Part shown: piece after piece, positions 13,452-13,559 of the stretch
Layout of the letters: each line of letters opens with the position of its first letter
Position numbering within the stretch: the stretch's first letter is position 1
Source: an uncultured Brachyspira sp.
GTDB taxonomy: Bacteria; Spirochaetota; Brachyspiria; Brachyspirales; Brachyspiraceae
Length of the DNA: 13,559 bases
Assembly: GCA_934725525.1 (NCBI GenBank)
Contig: CAKVCG010000037.1
Span: 1 to 13,559, forward strand
Reading direction: 5' to 3'
Position numbers and translations under genes: made by a program
The notes under the pieces: model-generated
The model's database searches: none
Told to the model about the DNA's origin: nothing
The model's input: the letters and a program-made list of their open reading frames with translations, nothing else

Positions 13452-13559
13452 ATGTTAAACGAATTCAAAAAGTTTATTATGAGAGGAAATATACTCGATA
13501 TGTCTGTCGGTATTATTATAGGAGCGGCGTTTAGCAAAATAGCAGATTCGTTGGTTAAT
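13452..13559 (+). CDS. mscL: Large-conductance mechanosensitive channel MscL (N-terminal 36 codons, cut by window end)
   Basis: The window ends 36 codons into this gene. The visible N-terminus begins [19 protein letters not shown] and continues [17 protein letters not shown]. It aligns directly with the N-terminal amphipathic helix and first membrane helix of MscL (E. coli: [32 protein letters not shown]). The pore-lining helix, including the GxxIGAAF segment, is recognisable. MscL forms a homopentameric inner-membrane channel that opens under membrane tension to release solutes on hypo-osmotic shock. CGGAG lies 6 bases before the ATG. The rest of the gene is outside the window, so its integrity cannot be judged. 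Confidence 0.95.
   Translation, partial: MLNEFKKFIMRGNILDMSVGIIIGAAFSKIADSLVN

Overview
The window is an AT-rich stretch of an ordinary bacterial chromosome. The genes point to a spirochaete, most likely Brachyspira or a close relative. The reasons are the very low GC content, heavy A/T codon use, a fliS gene next to a lipoprotein with a relaxed lipobox, a spirochaete-like set of core genes, and short gaps with near-consensus sigma-70 promoters. The genus is an inference from gene content and composition, since no alignment could be run. There are no rRNA or tRNA genes, insertion sequences, phage genes or CRISPR arrays, and no gene-free stretch longer than about 180 bases.

Layout, left to right. 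(1) Positions 1-1825, plus strand: the 3' end of a sensor histidine kinase overlaps an NtrC-type sigma-54 activator, forming one two-component operon. (2) Positions 1848-3568, minus strand: fliS (flagellin chaperone) is followed after 3 bases by a lipoprotein with two glycogen-binding-like modules. Beyond it is a separately promoted PTS glucose-type EIIA gene (crr), which converges on the regulator. (3) Positions 3749-4477, plus strand: a polyprenyl-phosphate mannosyltransferase-like GT2 enzyme, divergent from fliS. Its stop codon abuts the stop codon of aroA. (4) Positions 4478-8637, minus strand: ktrB-like potassium translocase subunit, ftsY (SRP receptor) and aroA (EPSP synthase), with ftsY-aroA likely one transcript. 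(5) Positions 8807-12720, plus strand: fhs (formate-THF ligase), then an AEC-family permease and an LdhA-type D-2-hydroxyacid dehydrogenase that look like a two-gene operon. (6) Positions 12850-13559, plus strand: a small Spy/CpxP-like periplasmic protein, a clear intrinsic terminator, and the first 36 codons of mscL.

Most genes are housekeeping or regulatory functions placed side by side rather than one pathway. Three pairs look functionally linked: kinase with response regulator, fliS with the glycogen-binding-like lipoprotein, and permease with hydroxyacid dehydrogenase. I do not see a clear undescribed multi-gene system. The most intriguing items are the fliS/lipoprotein coupling, the membrane-anchored FtsY, the N-terminally extended KtrB, and a 17-bp perfect AT inverted repeat in the fliS/glycosyltransferase intergenic region.
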